A stretch of 49,873 nt of DNA from Candidatus Nealsoniibacteriota bacterium. GTDB taxonomy: Bacteria > Patescibacteriota > Minisyncoccia > Minisyncoccales > PWPS01. Position numbers and translations under genes: made by a program. Below the pieces are notes generated by a model. That model worked only from the letters and a program-made list of their open reading frames with translations. It did no database searches and was not told the DNA's origin. Shown piece after piece: positions 1 through 8,638 of this stretch; position 1 is the first letter of the stretch, and every line of letters starts with the position of its first letter. The stretch covers positions 1 to 49,873 of the forward strand of contig PWHW01000001.1 of the NCBI GenBank assembly GCA_003555075.1. Direction: 5' to 3'.

Positions 1-3000
1 CCGGAAGAGTGAAATCCAACTCTTCTTCTTTCTCTTGTTCTTCTTTCTCACCCTCCCCCTCTTCTTCTTCCTCCTCCTCTGGATCCTTTTTGTCTTCGGA
101 GGTATCCGGAAGAGTGAAATCTTGTATTCCTTCTCTTTCTAGGCTTTCATCCCTATAGTCTACTTTTGGAACCTTTACTCCTTTTTTCTCCAATGAAGAG
201 TTGATCTTCTCCAGTTTTTGTATCAGGTCGTTCTCTCTGCCCTTGATCGCTTCAATTTCGTTCTCTTTTTGTTTTATTTCCTTGAGCTTCTCTTCTATTT
301 TCCACCTTTTTTTCTCTATTCTTCTTCTTTCTTCTTCTATTTTCCACCTTTTATTTTCTACTTCTTTCCTTTCTTTTTCGTTATCTATCAACTCTTCTTC
401 CTCCTCGATTTCTCTTTCCTTGTTTACTATCTTATCTTCTTTTGTTTTTATTTTTTCCAGCCTTTTTTCTCCTTTTTCTTTTTTGGGCTTCAGTTCTTGC
501 TCTTTTCTTTTTAAAGCTCCTTTTATGGATTTTATTCTTGAGAGTTCTTTTTCTTTTTTCTTCTTTAGTTGCCTAAGTCCTATGGTGTTCTTTTTGTCTT
601 GCAATTCTTTTTCCTTTTTCTTTAATTTCTCTCTTTCTGTGATTATTCTTTGGCAATGAAGCTCTATGTTTTCCATTCTCTTCTTTATTCCTTCCATTTT
701 CTCCTGGGCTTCCCATTTCTTCTTTTCTATATCCCTTCTTCTTTCTTCTATTTTCCAATGTTCTTTCCTTAGCTCATTTTCTTCCTCTTTTGTGTCGGCA
801 CTCTCTTTCTTCTTTCTCATCTTCTTTTCCTTGTTCTCTATGCTTTTTTCTCGATGGAGAATGAGCTCCAGTTTTTCCTTTACATTTTCCAGCCTTCTTT
901 CTACTTTCTTTCTGCCGATCTCCAGATCTTTTTGCTCTTCTTTGAGGTAGAACTCTTTTGCCTTCAAGCTTTCGATATCCTTTTCCAGTTTCACTTTCTC
1001 TTCTTTTTTAGAAATCTTCTTCTCTTTTCTTTTATTCTCTTTTAATTTTTCCTTTAAGAGGCGGTATTTTTCTTCCGCTCTTTGCCTTTTCCTTCTTATT
1101 TTTCCAAGTTCTTCTTTTACTTTCCAGATCTCTTCTTCCACACCTTTCTTCTCTTCTTCCACTTCCCACCTTTTTCTCTCCACCTTTTCTCTCTCTTTCG
1201 TATCATAACTTACTCTTTCTTTCTCCTCTATTCTTTTTTTCTTTTTATCGGTTTCTTTTTCTTTTTTCTTCAAAGAGTGTAACTTGCTCTTGACTCTACT
1301 TTCCTTCTTTCCGTATTTGTTAATATCCAGCTCGGTATCTTTTTTTCTCTTCAATAACTCGAAAGACCTATTATCAATTTTTTCCTTGATCAGATTTATT
1401 TTTTTAAGCTCCAACTCTTTTCCTCTTTTCCCTTCTTCTATTTCTTCTTCTTTTTCTTTGTTTGCTCCTCTTTTTTTTGTGGTTTCCTTAAAGTCCTCTT
1501 TTTTATCAAGCTCCTCCTTTTCTTCCTTTTCTTTTCTTTCTTTTTTGAGCAACTTTTTTTCTTTTGTCTTAAGAACTTTTTCCTTTTTTTCTATATTTCT
1601 TATTTTCTTGTTTATTGTTTCAAGCTCTCTTTCAAGGGACCATCTTTCTTCCTCCATGCTTCTTCTTTCTTTTTCCTTTTTCCATCTTCTTTGCTTGTCC
1701 TCTTTCTCTTTTTCTGTTCCTCTGGAAAGAGCTTCTTCTTTTTCTATTTTTCTGCACTCTGCTTCAATCTCCCTTTCTTTTTTTATTGTTTCCTCTAGCT
1801 TTTCTGAGATCCTTGTCTTTTCTGAGAATAATTTCTTCTTTTCCTTCTCGATTGAATTTTTACTCTCCATTATGAGCTGCTTGGGTTTCTTGGAAGTTTT
1901 CTTTATCTCTCTCTTCTCTTTATGAGGAGCGATTGGGAATTGTTTTTGGCTGTCTCTTATTGTTTCTTTCAATCCTTTAATTTCTTCTTTAATCTTCTTT
2001 ACCTCTTCTCTTATCTCTCCTTTTCTTTCTTTTACCTTTACCACCTTGTCCTCCATTCTCCATCTTGCTCTTTCCACTCTTTGCCTCTTATTTTCTAATT
2101 CTCTATACCTCTTCCTAACCTTTCTTCTAAGCGGGCTATTGACTTCAAGAGACTCCTCCTTTTTTTCGAGCAATTCTTGTCTTTTTTCGATTTCCTTTTC
2201 TTTGCTCTCTATGTTTTTCAATCTTTCTTCTTTCTCCTTTTTTTGCTTAATTAATTTATTAAGCTCTTCAAGCAAGGACTCTCCTTTTTTTCTTTTCAAT
2301 AAAAGATCTTTTATATTAACAACTCTTCTTATTTTTGCTTTTTTTCTTTTTAGATTATTGAGCTTTTCTTCTTTAAAGGAAGAGTCTTCTTCGGAGCCCT
2401 CGACTCTTTCCTCGGATTCTTTGGACAGCCTTCTTATTTGCTCAATAATAGAACTTTCTTTTTCAAGCAATCTTGATATTTTTCTCTCTTCTTCTTTTTC
2501 ATGCAGTCTTTTTCTCTCTTTTTCTTTTCTTTGCTCTCTTTTCTTTTCATTTATCTTTTTGTTTATTTCTTTTTGCAGCGAGGCAAGGCCACTTCTTTGC
2601 TCTTTTATTTTTTCTTTTGTTTTCTCAATTTCCTTTTCCAGCTCGGAAAGGTGGTTTGAAAGAGAGTCCATTTCTTTTTTTTCTTCCCTTCTCTTTTTCT
2701 CTACATTTTCAAGCTCCTTTTTCCACTCTTTTTCTTCTTCTTGTGCACACCTTTCCCTTTCTTTGAGTTGTTCTTTTTCCTTTTCAAGAGCTCCTTTTTC
2801 AAAAGGATCCTTTCCGCGGCGCTTCCTTTCATTTATGTCTTTCTCTCTTTCCGTAATTATCTTTTTTATTTTAGAAATGGACTCCAGTTTTTCTTTTAAT
2901 CTTTTTACTTTTTCACTATGTTGACTTGCCAACTTTTCGTGAAATGATTTTTCTTCTCTTAGAGTCATTATTTTGTATCGCAAAGAAACAATACTCAAGA

Positions 3001-4588
3001 GAAGCGAAAGTATTTGGTCTTTGTATTTAAGGCTTTCCGCTTTTTTCTTTCCTATCCTCTCACTGTTATCTAGTATAATTTGCCTATGAGAAAGGGAGCG
3101 AATGTTCTCTTTTATCTTTTCTATTTTTTCTATAGTACTCCATCTTTCTTTCTCGAAACCTCTTCTTTCTTTTTCTATTTCCCATTTTCTTTCTTCTAGC
3201 GACTTCTTTTTTTCCGGGTCTTGCGTGGCATCTATAGCTTGTTGTATTTCTTTTTGCTTTCCTTCTACTTCTTTTTCTTTTTTCAATAAGCTCGCTTTAT
3301 TTTCTTCAAGATTGGTCATTTCTTTTCTCAGTTGCTCCTTCTTTTCTTCCAATCCTTTTTTTTGTTCCAACAGTTCGCTCAAATAACCTTTTAGTTTTTC
3401 ACCATAAAGGGTGTTTTTTTTCATTCTTTCTTCCAGATCTTTTCTTGTTTTCTTTTCTTTTAAAGAAATTCTTTCCTTTTTCTTTTTTGTTTTTTCGATC
3501 CAAAAGTTTTCTTTTTCATTTTCTTCTTTCCTTTTTTTCTCTTCTTCCTCTCTCCTTTCTTTTCTTCTTTCTCCCTCTTCTTTCCTCTTCTTTTCCTCTT
3601 CTTTTTCTCTTTCCTCCTGTCTCTTTCTTGCCTCTTCTTTCTCTTTTTCTTTTAACATCTCGTCTACTTTCTCAAGATGCTCTTTTGCTACTTTATCTTT
3701 CGCATCTTTGCTTAGCACGTTCTCAAGCTTTCTTTTTGCTTCCTTGTAGTTTTTTCCTTGATAATCATTTATTGCTTCTTTGATGTTTTTTATTTTTTCT
3801 AAAACTTTCTTTGCATCTTCCTTTTCAGGATTCAATTGCAAAACTTCTTCCAATAGGTTTTTGGCCTCATTAAGGTCTTGTGATTTGTACTTTTCCAACG
3901 CAGAACTAAAAATTTTCCTTTCTCTCTCCTTTCTCCTTTCTTCTTCCGCTTGTCTTCTTTCCTCCTCTTCTCTCGCCCTTTTTCTTATTTTCTTGACCAT
4001 CTCCTTTTCTTCCTCCTCTTCTTTTTCTCTTTCCTCCTGTCTCTTTCTTGCCTCTTCTTTTTTTGCCTCTTCTTCCTCTTCTTCTCTTTTTCTTCTTTCT
4101 TCTTTCTTGTTCTTCTTTTCTTGATCGTTCTCTGATCTTTCCTTGGGAGCTTCCTTCTTTTTCCTTCCCATTCTTTCCTCCTCTTCTCTCGCCCTTTTTC
4201 TTATTTCTTTGACGAGCTTTCTTTCTTCAATATCGCTTCCCTTTAGGCCCTTTTCTTCCTCCTCCTCTTCTTTCTTTCCCTTTTCCTTTTCTTCTTTCTT
4301 GCCTTCCTTTTTTTTCACTCCTTCCTCCTCCTCTTCTTTCTTTCCCTTTTCCTTTTCTTCTTTCTTGCCTTCTTTCCCTCTCTTTTTATCTTCACTTTTT
4401 TCAACAGGCTCTTTTTCCTCTTTTTTTTCTTTGGAGGTATCAGGGGTATCAGAAGAAGGCGAAAACTTATTCGCCTTTATCGGTGGAGGGTCGGTGGAAG
4501 GTGATTGCTTAGCTCTTTGAAGTATGGGTTCTAGAGAGGGTTTGCCCACATTTATTTCCTGCCCGGCATTATCAAGGTCCTTCTTCAT
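1..4588 (-). CDS. Giant Glu/Lys/Arg-rich coiled-coil protein with N-terminal TPR-like repeats (3' end runs off the window)
   Basis: Minus-strand ATG at 4588 preceded by GGAGGG; nearly the whole frame was read and showed no stop down to base 2. N-terminus MKKDLDNAGQEINVGKPSLEPILQRAKQSPSTDPPPIKANKFSPSSDTPDTSKEKKEEKEPVEK. TPR-like segment ALEKYKSQDLNEAKNLLEEVLQLNPEKEDAKKVLEKIK, then long coiled coil such as KRWKIEEERRRIEKKRWKIEEKLKEIK. Not in the ORF track, probably because it lacks a stop in the window. Confidence 0.9.
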   Translation of the reverse strand, partial: MKKDLDNAGQEINVGKPSLEPILQRAKQSPSTDPPPIKANKFSPSSDTPDTSKEKKEEKEPVEKSEDKKRGKEGKKEEKEKGKKEEEEEGVKKKEGKKEEKEKGKKEEEEEEKGLKGSDIEERKLVKEIRKRAREEEERMGRKKKEAPKERSENDQEKKNKKEERRKREEEEEEAKKEEARKRQEEREKEEEEEKEMVKKIRKRAREEEERRQAEEERRKERERKIFSSALEKYKSQDLNEAKNLLEEVLQLNPEKEDAKKVLEKIKNIKEAINDYQGKNYKEAKRKLENVLSKDAKDKVAKEHLEKVDEMLKEKEKEEARKRQEEREKEEEKKRKEEGERRKERREEEEKKRKEENEKENFWIEKTKKKKERISLKEKKTRKDLEERMKKNTLYGEKLKGYLSELLEQKKGLEEKKEQLRKEMTNLEENKASLLKKEKEVEGKQKEIQQAIDATQDPEKKKSLEERKWEIEKERRGFEKERWSTIEKIEKIKENIRSLSHRQIILDNSERIGKKKAESLKYKDQILSLLLSIVSLRYKIMTLREEKSFHEKLASQHSEKVKRLKEKLESISKIKKIITEREKDINERKRRGKDPFEKGALEKEKEQLKERERCAQEEEKEWKKELENVEKKRREEKKEMDSLSNHLSELEKEIEKTKEKIKEQRSGLASLQKEINKKINEKKREQRKEKERKRLHEKEEERKISRLLEKESSIIEQIRRLSKESEERVEGSEEDSSFKEEKLNNLKRKKAKIRRVVNIKDLLLKRKKGESLLEELNKLIKQKKEKEERLKNIESKEKEIEKRQELLEKKEESLEVNSPLRRKVRKRYRELENKRQRVERARWRMEDKVVKVKERKGEIREEVKKIKEEIKGLKETIRDSQKQFPIAPHKEKREIKKTSKKPKQLIMESKNSIEKEKKKLFSEKTRISEKLEETIKKEREIEAECRKIEKEEALSRGTEKEKEDKQRRWKKEKERRSMEEERWSLERELETINKKIRNIEKKEKVLKTKEKKLLKKERKEKEEKEELDKKEDFKETTKKRGANKEKEEEIEEGKRGKELELKKINLIKEKIDNRSFELLKRKKDTELDINKYGKKESRVKSKLHSLKKKEKETDKKKKRIEEKERVSYDTKEREKVERKRWEVEEEKKGVEEEIWKVKEELGKIRRKRQRAEEKYRLLKEKLKENKRKEKKISKKEEKVKLEKDIESLKAKEFYLKEEQKDLEIGRKKVERRLENVKEKLELILHREKSIENKEKKMRKKKESADTKEEENELRKEHWKIEERRRDIEKKKWEAQEKMEGIKKRMENIELHCQRIITEREKLKKKEKELQDKKNTIGLRQLKKKKEKELSRIKSIKGALKRKEQELKPKKEKGEKRLEKIKTKEDKIVNKEREIEEEEELIDNEKERKEVENKRWKIEEERRRIEKKRWKIEEKLKEIKQKENEIEAIKGRENDLIQKLEKINSSLEKKGVKVPKVDYRDESLEREGIQDFTLPDTSEDKKDPEEEEEEEGEGEKEEQEKEEELDFTLP
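4255..4372 (-). repeat. Direct repeat, 52 nt identical, period 66 nt (22 codons), inside the giant coiled-coil ORF
   Basis: cttcctcctcctcttctttctttcccttttccttttcttctttcttgccttc at 4255-4306 and again at 4321-4372. Confidence 0.9.
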
Positions 4589-4712
4589 TGTTCGAATCCC
4601 TCCTTTTTGGTTTTTGTTTTCGGGCATAAAACGAAGTTCGTTTAACTTTAAAACAAGAAGAAAATCATTTTCTGATTATAGGATAAATGATTTCAAATAT
4701 CCAGAGCAGTTA

Positions 4713-6833
4713 TCAAGAATTTCTTTTTTGGGCTTCTTTCATTGAGAGGCTTATTTTTCCGTTGCTTTCTGCAGAGATCACTTTTACGGGAACTATTTGA
4801 CCTACTTTAACCTCGTCCTCTACACTTTTTATTCGACGGTCGGCAACCTCAGAGATATGGACAAGACCTTCCTGTCCGGGTAGTATCTCTACCACTGCTC
4901 CGAAGCCGAGTATCTTTACTACTTTTCCTTGAAAGATTTCCCCCTCTTTTACTTCTCTTGTGAGATTCTTTATCCAATTAACAGCTTTCTCAATAGAATC
5001 CTCGTTCTCGGAAGAAATGGAAATGAGTCCCGAGTCTTCAATGTCAATGGAAACGTTTGTTCCTTCTATTATTTCGTTTATTGTTTTTCCTTTGGGACCG
5101 ATAACATCACCGATCTTTTCGGGATTGATCCTTATGGTCTTGATCTTTGGAGCAAAAGGAGAAAGCTCTTTTCTTGGCTCAGGGATAGTTTCCTTTATTT
5201 TTTGAAGTATCTTCATTCTGGTATCTTTTGCTCTTTCAAGTGTTTCTTTGATCATTTCTTTTTTGAGACCTTCTATTTTCACATCAAGCTGTATCGCGGT
5301 TACTCCTTTCTCGGTTCCGGCTACCTTGAAATCCATATCACCGTAATGATCTTCAAGTCCTTGAATATCAGTAAGCAATTCATAGTTTCCTTTCTCGTCC
5401 GTTATTAGGCCGATGGAAATTCCTGCCGCTGGTCGTTTAATGGGTACACCGGCATCCATCAAAGCCAGAGTGGTGCCACATACGGATGCCATGGAGGTTG
5501 ATCCGTTGGAGGACACTATTTCTGATACCGCACGGATGGTATAAGGAAAGTTTTCGCTGTCGGGTATCAAAGGAGCAATTGCATTCTCCGCAAGCATTCC
5601 GTGACCTATCTCTCTTCTTCCGGGAGATCTGATGGGCTTTACTTCTCCTACGCAATAAGGAGGGAAATTATAGTGATGCATAAAGCGCTTCTTTTCCTCG
5701 GTAGTCTCCATGTCATCCATTAATTGTTGTTCGCCGGGAGCTCCAAGAGTAATTATGGAAAGAGCCTTTGTTCCTCCTCTTTTAAAAAGCCCCGATCCGT
5801 GGGTGCGAGGAAAGAGTCCTACATCACCTCTTAATTCCCTTAATTCATCTACCGCTCTTCCATCGGTTCTTTCTCCTTTCTTTAAGATATTCTCTCGGAT
5901 CTTTTCTTCCATCACTTGCTCAAAGCAAAGAGAGGCATATTCTATTTCTTCTTGGGTTTCATATTTTTCTTCAATAAAAGATTTCATTCTATCTTTGATC
6001 TTTTCTATATTCTCTTCCTTGTTTTCGGAACAAAGAGCGTCATAAAGTTCTTCTTCCGTTTCTTTCCTTATTATCTCTTTTATTTCCTTGTTCTCATAAA
6101 CGGAAAAAATAAACTTTTCTTTCCCAACTTCTTTTCTTATCTTATCTTGGAGTTCACAAATTTTCTTTATAGGCGTTTCTGCCATATCAAAGGCTTTTAA
6201 TATTGAAGACTCGTCCTCCTCATTAAAGGACCCTTCTATCATATTAGTTATGAACTCTCCTTTTTCATTGAAAAAGCCGCTTATTGTGATATCCATGGAA
6301 CTGTCCGCTCTTTCTTCATAGTCGGGATTGACTCTGCACTCCTCTTTTTTTCCTATTCTGACTGCTCCCAAGGGACCTTCCCAAGGGATATTGGACGTGT
6401 GAAGAGCGGCGGAGGCGGCTATTAGCCCCAGAATACCGGGATCGTTCTTTTCATCAAAAGAAAGACAAGTAACAACTACTTGCACCTCGTTATTCATTTC
6501 TTTTGGAAATTTTGGTCTTATGGCTCTATCTATCATTCTGGATACCAAGGTTGCTCTTTCAGAAGGCTTTCCTTCTCTTCGTGTATAACGGGGACCACTT
6601 ATTTTTCCGGCAGCGTAGAACTTTTCCTCATAACTAACCGACAAAGGGAAGAAGTTCTTATCGCTTTCTTCTTCTGACATAGTGGCGGTTGCAAAAACAA
6701 CCGTATCCCCGTAGCGCACCAACGCCTCTCCATTCGCTCTTTCCGCTAAACTGCTCAGGGTAATGGAAAGCTCTTTATTTTCCAGAACTATGCCATATTT
6801 ATGCTTCATTTCTTCGATTTCCTTTTTTGCCAT
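4713..6833 (-). CDS. pnp: Polyribonucleotide nucleotidyltransferase (PNPase)
   Basis: RNase PH motifs (EALVRYGDTVVFATATMS, GKISGPRYTRREGKPSERATLVSRMIDRAIRP), C-terminal KH (RINPEKIGDVIGPKGKTINEI) and S1 (GEIFQGKVVKILGFGAVVEILPGQEGLVHISEV). Confidence 0.97.
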   Translation of the reverse strand: MAKKEIEEMKHKYGIVLENKELSITLSSLAERANGEALVRYGDTVVFATATMSEEESDKNFFPLSVSYEEKFYAAGKISGPRYTRREGKPSERATLVSRMIDRAIRPKFPKEMNNEVQVVVTCLSFDEKNDPGILGLIAASAALHTSNIPWEGPLGAVRIGKKEECRVNPDYEERADSSMDITISGFFNEKGEFITNMIEGSFNEEDESSILKAFDMAETPIKKICELQDKIRKEVGKEKFIFSVYENKEIKEIIRKETEEELYDALCSENKEENIEKIKDRMKSFIEEKYETQEEIEYASLCFEQVMEEKIRENILKKGERTDGRAVDELRELRGDVGLFPRTHGSGLFKRGGTKALSIITLGAPGEQQLMDDMETTEEKKRFMHHYNFPPYCVGEVKPIRSPGRREIGHGMLAENAIAPLIPDSENFPYTIRAVSEIVSSNGSTSMASVCGTTLALMDAGVPIKRPAAGISIGLITDEKGNYELLTDIQGLEDHYGDMDFKVAGTEKGVTAIQLDVKIEGLKKEMIKETLERAKDTRMKILQKIKETIPEPRKELSPFAPKIKTIRINPEKIGDVIGPKGKTINEIIEGTNVSIDIEDSGLISISSENEDSIEKAVNWIKNLTREVKEGEIFQGKVVKILGFGAVVEILPGQEGLVHISEVADRRIKSVEDEVKVGQIVPVKVISAESNGKISLSMKEAQKRNS

Positions 6834-6865
6834 GTTATTTTTTATGAGTTATTGGGTGCAAATTT

Positions 6866-7417
6866 TTATTGAGCATCGTTCCTCTTCTTTTTCCCTGTTG
6901 ATCTTTTTTGCTTTGAAGAAGTTAAAAGAAATTTCTTTTTACTGTTCTCAAGATTAATGAATTCATCGGCTACTTCTTTTAGCCTTGATGATGCCGATCT
7001 TTCAAAGGCCACTACCTCCCCCCTCTTACCTCTGTTTTTAAGATATTCCACGAGAGGAATGAAATCGCCGTCTCCTGTAACAAGAACGACAGCGTCTATT
7101 CCCGAAGAGATCCTTATTGCATCTACTGCGAGTCCCACGTCCCAGTCTCCCTTTTTCAGTCCTCCGTGAAACTCTTGAAGTTCTTTTACCCTGATCTCTA
7201 TTCCGATATTCGTAAGTGCTTCAAAAAAAGCCTTTTCTTCTCCCGTTTTCGTTTTTATTACATAAGCAAGAGCTCTTATGAGATTTCTTTTGCTTACCGC
7301 TTCCTTCACTACTTTATCAAAATCGACTCGAGCATCGTAAAGATGTTTTGCGGAATGGTAGAGATTTTGAACGTCCAAAAAAACTGCCACTCGTTGACCG
7401 CTATGTTTTATGAGCAT
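6866..7417 (-). CDS. NYN domain protein, LabA/DUF88-like putative nuclease
   Basis: RVAVFLDVQNLYHSAK ... DWDVGLAVDAIR ... DAVVLVTGDGDFIPLVEYLKNRGKRGEVVAFE, NYN/LabA pattern of acidic residues. Confidence 0.88.
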   Translation of the reverse strand: MLIKHSGQRVAVFLDVQNLYHSAKHLYDARVDFDKVVKEAVSKRNLIRALAYVIKTKTGEEKAFFEALTNIGIEIRVKELQEFHGGLKKGDWDVGLAVDAIRISSGIDAVVLVTGDGDFIPLVEYLKNRGKRGEVVAFERSASSRLKEVADEFINLENSKKKFLLTSSKQKRSTGKKKRNDAQ

Positions 7418-7452
7418 ATTAAAACAGGTTCAAGTAAAGCTTAAACCTTCTT

Positions 7453-7710
7453 TTATTTTTTCTTTAACCCTATTTTAGCGATAAGATCCTCGTGTTTCTT
7501 CTCATCCTTGCTTTTTAGGTATTTTAAAAGCTTTCTCCTTTTGCTTATCATATCAAGGAGTCCTTTTCTTGAATGGATGTCTTTGGGGTTCTCCTTCAGG
7601 TGAGCGGAAAGCTTTTCTATTTTTTTGGAAAGCAAAGAAACTTGTGCCTCGGTTCCACCCGTATTTTCTTTGTCTTTTAAAACTTCTTCTTTTTCTTCTT
7701 TTGTTAACAT
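7453..7710 (-). CDS. rpsO: 30S ribosomal protein S15
   Basis: MLTKEEKEEVLKDKENTGGTEAQVSLLSKKIEKLSAHLKENPKDIHSRKGLLDMISKRRKLLKYLKSKD; start trimmed from the 7776 ORF start to ATG at 7710. Confidence 0.95.
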   Translation of the reverse strand: MLTKEEKEEVLKDKENTGGTEAQVSLLSKKIEKLSAHLKENPKDIHSRKGLLDMISKRRKLLKYLKSKDEKKHEDLIAKIGLKKK

Positions 7711-7794
7711 ATTTTTGTAAATTAATTTGTTCATTGACTTGCTTGCTACTATTAAGAAAAGGAGCGTGCAAATCACTTTTCTTCTCGCTGCTTG

Positions 7795-7867
7795 TGCCTC
7801 CGGTAGGATTCGAACCTACGACCACCGGCTTAAGAGGCCGTTGCTCTGCCAGCTGAGCTACGGAGGC
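7795..7867 (-). tRNA. tRNA-Lys(CTT)
   Basis: Acceptor GCCTCCG/CGGAGGC, anticodon loop CTCTTAA, T-loop TTCGAAT; CCA not encoded. Confidence 0.92.
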
Positions 7868-7893
7868 GCTTTTAATCAAGCGGGCTTTCTTGG

Positions 7894-8328
7894 TCAATCC
7901 GGAAATCCGGGAATGCCGTTATCTATAAGTGGCCACACCCCTTCTACTCCGAGAAAGCTCAAGAAAGAGGAAAGAACAACAAATGAAAGATAAACGATAA
8001 CGAGTCCCACGATGGTTACGGTCATTATCCTGGTTCCCTCTTTCACGTGTTCTGGATTACCTCCTGAAAGATAATAACGAAATCCTCCCCACAAGAAAAG
8101 AACCGTGGCAAGAGGAGGAACTATCCATGTCAGTGTGAACCCCATAACGTTCCAGATAAGCCTTCCAAGGTGCCAGATCTCACATTGTTCATCTCCTCCG
8201 TGTTCTTCCATTCCGGGACCGCACGGCACGATGGGTATGAAGGGTGAACCTTCCCCATTAGATCCATTTGCCCATGAGGGGGTCGCCAAAAAAAGAATGA
8301 CAAAAACAAACAATACAAACTTTTTCAT
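7894..8328 (-). CDS. Small membrane protein, TrbC/VirB2-like pilin family as commonly annotated in CPR genomes
   Basis: Signal peptide MKKFVLFVFVILFLATPSWA; Cys pair (VPCGPG...EQCEIWHLGRLIWN); two TM segments with IVPPLATVLFLWGGFRYYLSGGNPEHVKEGTRIMTVTIVGLVIVYLSF. Confidence 0.7.
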   Translation of the reverse strand: MKKFVLFVFVILFLATPSWANGSNGEGSPFIPIVPCGPGMEEHGGDEQCEIWHLGRLIWNVMGFTLTWIVPPLATVLFLWGGFRYYLSGGNPEHVKEGTRIMTVTIVGLVIVYLSFVVLSSFLSFLGVEGVWPLIDNGIPGFPD

Positions 8329-8425
8329 TGAGAACAATTATAACTTTTTTTCTAAAAATTTAAAGTGTTCCTTTGGTCCTGAAAAAAAAGATTCTCGCCC
8401 GAAAAAACAGGAGCGCGGGCGAGCT

Positions 8426-8502
8426 TGGCGCCCTCGGCAGGATTCGAACCCGCAACCTTGTGGGCCGAAACCACACGCTCTATCCAATTGAGCTACGAGG
8501 GC
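8426..8502 (-). tRNA. tRNA-Arg(TCG)
   Basis: GCCCTCG/CGAGGGC acceptor, TGTGG-TTTCGGC-CCACA anticodon arm, TTCGAAT T-loop, encoded 3' CCA. Confidence 0.95.
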
Positions 8503-8508
8503 GTTTTT

Positions 8509-8536
8509 AATATACCAGATAAACCGTTTTTGTCAA
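8509..8536 (-). promoter_or_regulatory. Sigma70-type promoter for tRNA-Arg
   Basis: Minus strand TTGACA-N16-TATATT just upstream of the tRNA 5' end. Confidence 0.7.
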
Positions 8537-8638
8537 AGGCCATTTTTCTTACAGCCCCTTTTGTGATTGAAAAAAAGGGGAAAATGAAATAGAATTACAA
8601 CGCATTTTCCAAGATGATCAATTGATATTGTTTGTAAA

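Noticed and set aside
1-4600. Simple-sequence repeats as a CRISPR array or satellite
   Set aside because: No regular repeat-spacer structure; periodicity is codon-based and in frame with one ORF.
201-4745. Many Ser/Phe-rich plus-strand ORFs (e.g. 201-659, 1284-1925, 2046-2924, 3445-3783)
   Set aside because: They are the antisense of the E/K/R coiled-coil gene on the minus strand; pyrimidine-rich antisense gives S/F/L runs and few stops.
7553-7897. 114-aa minus-strand ORF containing SVAQLAEQRPLKPVVVGSNPTGGT
   Set aside because: This is translation through tRNA-Lys, a classic spurious tRNA-derived peptide, out of frame with rpsO.
8105-8491. 128-aa plus-strand ORF ending RPRQDSNPQPCGPKPHALSN
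   Set aside because: Antisense to the pilin-like gene and tRNA-Arg; the RQDSNPQP string is a known tRNA-antisense artefact.
8553-8582. CCCCTTTT...AAAAGGGG hairpin as a terminator
   Set aside because: No T tract follows on either strand and no gene ends just before it.
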